Origin: Ophiothrix spiculata
Taxonomy: Eukaryota > Echinodermata > Ophiuroidea > Amphilepidida > Ophiotrichidae
Reading direction: 5' to 3' (one strand)
NCBI GenBank assembly: GCA_000969725.1
Contig: JXSR01S007519.1
Length of the DNA stretch: 23,157 nucleotides
Made by a program: the position numbers and the translations under genes. How positions within the stretch are numbered: the stretch's first letter is position 1; each line of letters starts with the position of its first letter. Below the pieces are notes generated by a model. It worked only from the letters and a program-made list of their open reading frames with translations, searched no databases and had not been told where the DNA came from. Shown here piece by piece: positions 18,800-23,157 of this stretch.

Positions 18800-19375
18800 G
18801 TCGGTCACATCACATACTGTTCTATATGATATTTTTAACGTTTCTGGGAAAATGTGAGTGTAGCAAGTTGTATCGAGGTTTTCAAATTTACCAAGTGACA
18901 GACATGAACATTGTCTAGAAACTGAGTAATAAAACACTGATTCTGGTCTATTTGTTGATTTTTCAAATGTAGCGTTTCACATAAGGATCTATTTGCCCAA
19001 TTCACGTATTTGAGTATAGCGTAAACAACGCGCAACATATAGATTTATTTGGTGCGCTATTTAAACTTCGCAATTTGCGATGAAAAAAATACATGTCTAT
19101 AGCAAAAAGAACAGTTTGACGTATTCAATTACTGTAATAAGAGATCGCTAAATCTAAAAAAGCGTTTTCACATAGAGATCTATAAGTTAAAAACTATATT
19201 AAATGGGGTTAAAAGTAGTATTTTTATTCAAAATTAAACATTAAGTCTTCTTTAAAAAAAATATTGGTATCAGAAGAAAACTTAAGTACATAGGCTATTT
19301 TATGACACAGAGTCTACGTCAGAATTTTCAAATGCGATTTTCTCGTAATGCAGAACAGTATGTGATATGACCGAC
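18800..19375. mobile_element. 576-bp TIR element, Y3 copy
   Basis: Starts GTCGGTCACATCACATACTG and ends with an imperfect reverse complement (GCAGAACAGTATGTGATATG then ACCGAC), flanked by AATA (18795-18798 and 19377-19380). This is the uninterrupted form of the element at 4779-5558. An internal direct repeat of GCGTTTCACATA...GATCTAT type (near 18971 and 19162) is present in both copies. The minus frame 18835-19038 parallels the one in the other copy but has accumulated mostly amino-acid-changing differences. No transposase. Confidence 0.88.
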
Positions 19376-19479
19376 GAATATTTCATTTTGCTTAGATAAA
19401 AGTATAATTATTTTTTTGATTGAGTGAATTTCAAGAACCTTTCCAGGTATAAAGAGACAAAGCTTTTGCTTGCAGAATT

Positions 19480-19734
19480 GAGGACCCTAGAACCCGAAGG
19501 GGGTTAAGTCACATCGCGTACAAACTGATAAAATGGCACAAACATCATATTATTTGTGTTGTCTTGAATGGTATTGCTGTATCTCGCAGTGACTCTTACA
19601 CATGCTCTGTTCATCAAAATTACTGCAAAACTTGTACAGAATGTAGAAAAGGGATTTCTATAGCAGGAAATTGACACAACTCAATTTTTTCTCACGAATT
19701 TGGGACTTAACCACCTTTTAGTTCTAGGGTCCTC
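19480..19734. mobile_element. 255-bp TIR element at AATT
   Basis: Left end 19480-19510 starts GAGGACCCTAGAAC. Right end 19704-19734 is its reverse complement over 31 bases with about five mismatches. AATT flanks both sides (19476-19479, 19735-19738). Block Y copies 1 and 2 have one AATT at the empty site (392-395 and 5659-5662). The interior is non-coding. Superfamily not assigned. Confidence 0.87.
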
Positions 19735-20615
19735 AATTTGGCATTAAACAAAGAAGAAATCAAATCAGGTGTTATATAAATGAAGAATATATCAAAAGAC
19801 AAAAGAAGAACAGATATTGCGGGAGTTTGTGAATGGTACTGAGAAGCACTCTGATCAGCTTATTATCAGGTTGATGCAGTAAAGAATATTGATTACAGAA
19901 ACGTAGGACGTGATTCGAAGTTCAATATGCGACTTTGTATCTTCCGCAAGAGTAATAAGTTAAACAATTCGTTTTATTTCTTTCCAAGAAAACTGCGGCA
20001 CAATTTGATTCCACTGCATTTGCCTCTGGGTGAAACGAGCAATCAATATTTAATTCGCGTTTTGTTTCATTAAAGTGATATTTGAATGCAAGTGTAACCT
20101 TCAGAAATGCCAGTTTGGTAATTTTAACTGATTGAATTATAAATGCACATTATTTTGTTGAAATCGTTTTTAGGTTTGAGTATTTTACGTCGTGACGAAA
20201 AATAATGTTTGGAATTAGAGTCAACGAAAAATAAATGTGTTAAAGGAATTTACTTTTTAAAGGTACATTACAGATTATTATTTTGTCTAATGATAAAGCT
20301 GATAGTGTTTATGTACTGGTTAAAATATGTGCTTATGTTTATTGAAACGTCCCTTGTACATTGTTTTTGTATCAATAAGTCAAATTAAGGTGATCTTATC
20401 ATGGGTTCTTATGGAACTACTTTGCCAAAAAATGGCTTGTTCAATATATATTTATTTGTGACTGATTGACCTAAAATAACTAATGACCCATTTTATTCTT
20501 TATTAAGGGCCACTTTTCAATTAAAGGTCCTAAATTGTATAAACTCGCCGAAATACAAGAAATGCTTACAAATTGTTGAAGTTATTTCATGTAATTTGCA
20601 ATTCACCCATTTAGG

Positions 20616-20653
20616 CATGGAAATAGTAGATAAGCTTATCTACTAGTTCCATG
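20616..20653. mobile_element. 38-bp palindrome with 7-bp direct repeats
   Basis: The two 18-base arms, outermost CATGGAA and innermost GTAGATAA, pair with one mismatch around a central GC, so the 38 bases are almost fully self-complementary. ATTTAGG abuts both sides (20609-20615 and 20654-20660), while block Y copy 2 has a single ATTTAGG (6762-6768). This looks like a miniature foldback insertion or the remnant of a larger one. About 40 further bases left of it are also absent from copy 2. Confidence 0.7.
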
Positions 20654-20740
20654 ATTTAGGTAACTCCAAATAAAGAGACCAAATGCCCCAAACAATTATT
20701 TCATAGAAGAAAACAAAGCTTATTCCTCTTGAAAAACACA

Positions 20741-20984
20741 TCAATTATCCTTATTTCGCCGGTGGCACTCTTTGTATTCTTTTAAAGTAAGCAGTTCTTA
20801 CTGTATACTGTATTTTCAATGTAATTCATCTCAACCAGTTAAATATCTGCATGTCTGCATGTCCTTACCAAGCACGTTTTCTTATCACTATCATCACTAT
20901 CATCTTTTCATTTTTATTAAAGATTATTTATGCCGGGTTATTTGGTTCACCGATTCAATTTATTCTGTAATACCAAATCTCATG
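20741..20984. other. Segment at the Y/Z junction without counterpart in copy 1
   Basis: Copy 1 has about 100 unrelated bases here (1330-1430). The plus frame 20772-21041 spans this segment and the start of block Z. It has repeated TATCAC/ATCATC-type runs and no recognisable domain. No inverted repeats were seen. Confidence 0.45.
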
Positions 20985-21260
20985 ATTAGACAAAATCATT
21001 TTCATTCTGTTATTTTTTGCTTATTTATTGAAAGTAAGTAGGCTATTTGTAAAGTTTAAAATGTCACATTTGTAAGCTATAGTGAATTACAATAGACATA
21101 TGATATACTTGTAAGGGCAGTGCCTTAATTAAATGCTCAAAATAAGCTTTTCTACCAGAGAGCATTTTTCTGAAATATTAATCTGGTCTATACGATTTTT
21201 TCCAAATTATGATAGGTAGATCGTTAATTTTAAATTGCATCATTTATATTAAGTGTTGTT

Positions 21261-21568
21261 AACCTGAACTGGAGAGATCATCCTACCGGGGAGGTAATAT
21301 ATGGTTATTTAACCAAACTATCAGAAATAGTGGTCGCCGCCTAAACTTTGCTGCTCACTGTGCTAGACGGCTTGAGGAACCAGTGTCTTGATTAGTGTTC
21401 TGGATGCCCACCCAAGGGACACGTGCACAGGGAAGACCAAGGCTGACCTACCCAGTACTACTTACACAGGATGCTGGCATTGATCAAAACGAACTTCTCA
21501 AACTCATGCTAAACAGACAGCAGTGGAGAAAATTCATCATGGCTTCCGACCGCGGTCGACATAGATAG
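21261..21568 (+). pseudogene. LINE ORF2 C-terminal fragment, broken
   Basis: Translation from 21261 reads as the region after the reverse transcriptase domain. WRDHPTGEVIYGYLTKLSEI is followed, after a one-base phase change near 21330, by RRLNFAAHCARRLEEPVS. A TGA at 21389-21391 then interrupts. Downstream the frame continues with GRPRLTYPVLLTQDAGI, a run of ELLKLM type, QQWRKFI, and a final TAG at 21566. The FAAHC and GRPRLTY motifs and the WR near the end are typical of the extreme C-terminus of many invertebrate LINE polyproteins. With no RT or endonuclease domain, plus a frameshift and a stop, it is inactive. Its G+C content is higher than its surroundings. Confidence 0.85.
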
Positions 21569-21577
21569 AGATAGATA
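21261..21577 (+). mobile_element. 5'-truncated LINE (non-LTR retrotransposon) 3' end
   Basis: The insertion is absent from block Z copy 1 and flanked by GTTGTT (21255-21260 and 21578-21583). It holds only the C-terminal coding end of a LINE ORF2 followed at once by a GATA-type tail (AGATAGAGATAGATAG). 5' truncation, a short 3' microsatellite tail and a target duplication are the usual outcome of target-primed reverse transcription. The clade (RTE, CR1 or other) cannot be fixed from this fragment. Confidence 0.85.
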
Positions 21578-22960
21578 GTTGTTTACACACATAATTTCTT
21601 TACTAACATACCAACAGATTTCTTTACTAACATAGCCTTAGACTTAATATGTTGATCTACAATCGTCACTCTTGATGTGCTTGTTGCATTTGGAGAATTC
21701 GACAATCACCATTTGGAGAATTATGTAAGAATTCGACAATCCCACGATTACAAATTTTTGTAATTTTGGTCGTTGTAGGATATCACCAAAAATTACACCA
21801 TAACGTTAAAATTATGTAGATATTCCAAAACACAGGTTTTCCTGCAGTATGGCAAATCTTCCTCTTTTCAAGCCCCTACTATTGGCAAATAATATAATAT
21901 ATTGCGATTCACGATGTTTACCGTAAGTAGAATCACTCACGGGAATCCAATCACAGCAATCTATTTGTGCGGTCTGTTTATACAGGGAAATGTTGTTAGC
22001 ACTTGAAGTTTCTTTTAATGATAACACATTCGTTACTACTCGGATGACCTCCAGTGACCAAGATGCAATTTAGTTTGCAATTCTTGTGAGTACATGGAGA
22101 GAGTTTTCGTAGGATTGGATTTCATTTGTCGATATTTGGTCAGTCTCGACCGGACGACACATAGAATAATTTACCCCATTGTACTTCAGTTTTTAATCTG
22201 GAAGATTTAATTCCGATGACCAAGAAACAGTTTGATTTGTAAATCGAGAACATGGATATCAAATTACTTATTGGTTGATGGTCCCAGAAGAAATGGAATA
22301 ATATATTTCCCTGGGAACTCCATTTGTTTGGCTACTGATGAACAATAATGCAATGTAATTCTAATTTATCGTTTTGTAGGCAAGCAATGTTGATGCGTTG
22401 ATAAGAAAACAACAAAAAATCATTAAAGAAGGTGTTAATGCCTATAAATTTAAACCATTGCACTGGGTGGTTGACATTATGTGTACATTATAGAGGCCAC
22501 GTGTATTTTAAAGCTTTTGTATGGAGATAATCTATCGTCTATGATTGGTCCAGGAAGGGTCACATGACGTCTCGCATGAACGTTTACCTGAACGTTTATG
22601 AAAACTAAGATTTTCTACTACACTTCAACGCTTCTATACACAAACGACAACAACCATGAACGATATGTCAAACGTACTACCTAGATTATTCTTCAAAGAA
22701 TATATAAAATTTTGCTTCTTTCGTCATTAAAAGGCTAAATCACACACAATAGCTAGATGATGATTGAGAAAACATTGCACAGTATTAAAGAGAATTGAAA
22801 TTTTTCAAGCAGTTTAAAAATACGACTGCGTTGTGTGTTTTTCCCTTTATTTGCATTGTACATTTAATACCAATATTATTATTTGTGCACCTGTTTCTAG
22901 ATTTATGTGAATTCAAGTATTCAGTCGCAATCCTTTTGTATTTAGACAGTAATTGTATGT

Positions 22961-23157
22961 TATCACAAGTAGCTAGTCTTAAATAAATTGACTAGGAACA
23001 ATGGCTATGTTCTGCATACCCCAACGAATTAACAAATCTAGACACAGGCGTAGGGCTACAAGTGCCGTATTTTGATGAGTTCAGAATCGTTAATTAACGC
23101 AATGCGAATCTTGGTTTCAAAGTTATTAAAATTTAAAATGTGCAGTTAATTTTGGAC
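22961..23157. other. Unique right edge
   Basis: After homology to block Z copy 1 ends, no gene, element or module is recognised. The window ends here, so the nature of the right-hand flank is unknown. Confidence 0.5.

Larger units (their letters stand above)
18641..20740. repeat. Long duplicated unit, block Y, copy 3
   Basis: Same block as 122-1400 and 4609-6842. It shares the 576-bp-family element with copy 2, which groups copies 2 and 3 as closer relatives. Private insertions are the 255-bp element (19480-19734) and a palindrome (20616-20653). It lacks both the telomere-repeat element and the 248-bp element of copy 2. Confidence 0.9.
20985..22960. repeat. Long duplicated unit, block Z, copy 3
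   Basis: Matches 1430-2960. Differences include the LINE 3' fragment (21261-21577), a short duplication of ATTTCTTTACTAACATA just after it, and several small indels. The minus frame 21812-22027 and plus frame 22795-22986 are the counterparts of frames in copy 1, but with different ends. Homology ends at about 22960. Confidence 0.87.

Overview
The window looks like intergenic DNA from an animal nuclear genome, most likely an AT-rich marine invertebrate; a mollusc-like lophotrochozoan is my guess and is not proven. The grounds are low G+C (about one third by eye), no dense bacterial-style coding, TTAGGG-type (CCCTAA on this strand) telomere-like repeats, many short terminal-inverted-repeat (TIR) elements, a 5'-truncated LINE with a GATA-type tail, and CT and AAC microsatellites. 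I find no intact multi-domain gene. Most long open frames lie inside duplicated repeats or in AT-rich DNA and look accidental.

Layout: the dominant feature is a long duplicated unit with three sub-blocks, here called X, Y and Z. Order along the window is Y1 (about 122-1400), Z1 (1404-2960), X2 (3004-4608), Y2 (4609-6842), then a 10 kb non-homologous middle (6843-16837), then X3 (16838-18640), Y3 (18641-20740), Z3 (20985-22960). Y1-Z1-X2-Y2 reads as part of a tandem array with a period near 4.5 kb. X3-Y3-Z3 is one complete unit enlarged to about 6.1 kb by insertions. The 250-base stretch I compared in all three Y copies is roughly 95-97% identical.

Because the copies are so alike, they act as empty sites for each other. 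Six insertions can be delimited by comparing copies: a 576-bp TIR element shared by Y2 and Y3 but absent from Y1; a 177-bp TIR element carrying telomere-like repeats (Y2); a 248-bp element with an 8-bp TCTGATCA duplication (Y2); a 255-bp element flanked by AATT (Y3); a 38-bp palindrome with a 7-bp duplication (Y3); and a LINE 3' end (Z3).

The middle block is built on an older repeat, modules A, C and D, present three times in the same order (9102-11060, 11823-12838 with C inverted, 15084-17070). The third D module is the start of X3. This block also holds three TIR elements (10426, 13149, 16573) and an unusual array of eleven alternating GTTTWTC/GAWAAAC 7-mers at 11519-11624.

Possible gene remnants, all weak: a G+C-rich patch with a signal-peptide-like start (7102-7285), a cysteine-rich possible terminal exon (12957-13146), and a type II membrane-like N-terminus in X3 (17261-17494). 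No complete new gene system could be supported. The most novel items are the telomere-repeat element and the 7-mer palindrome array.
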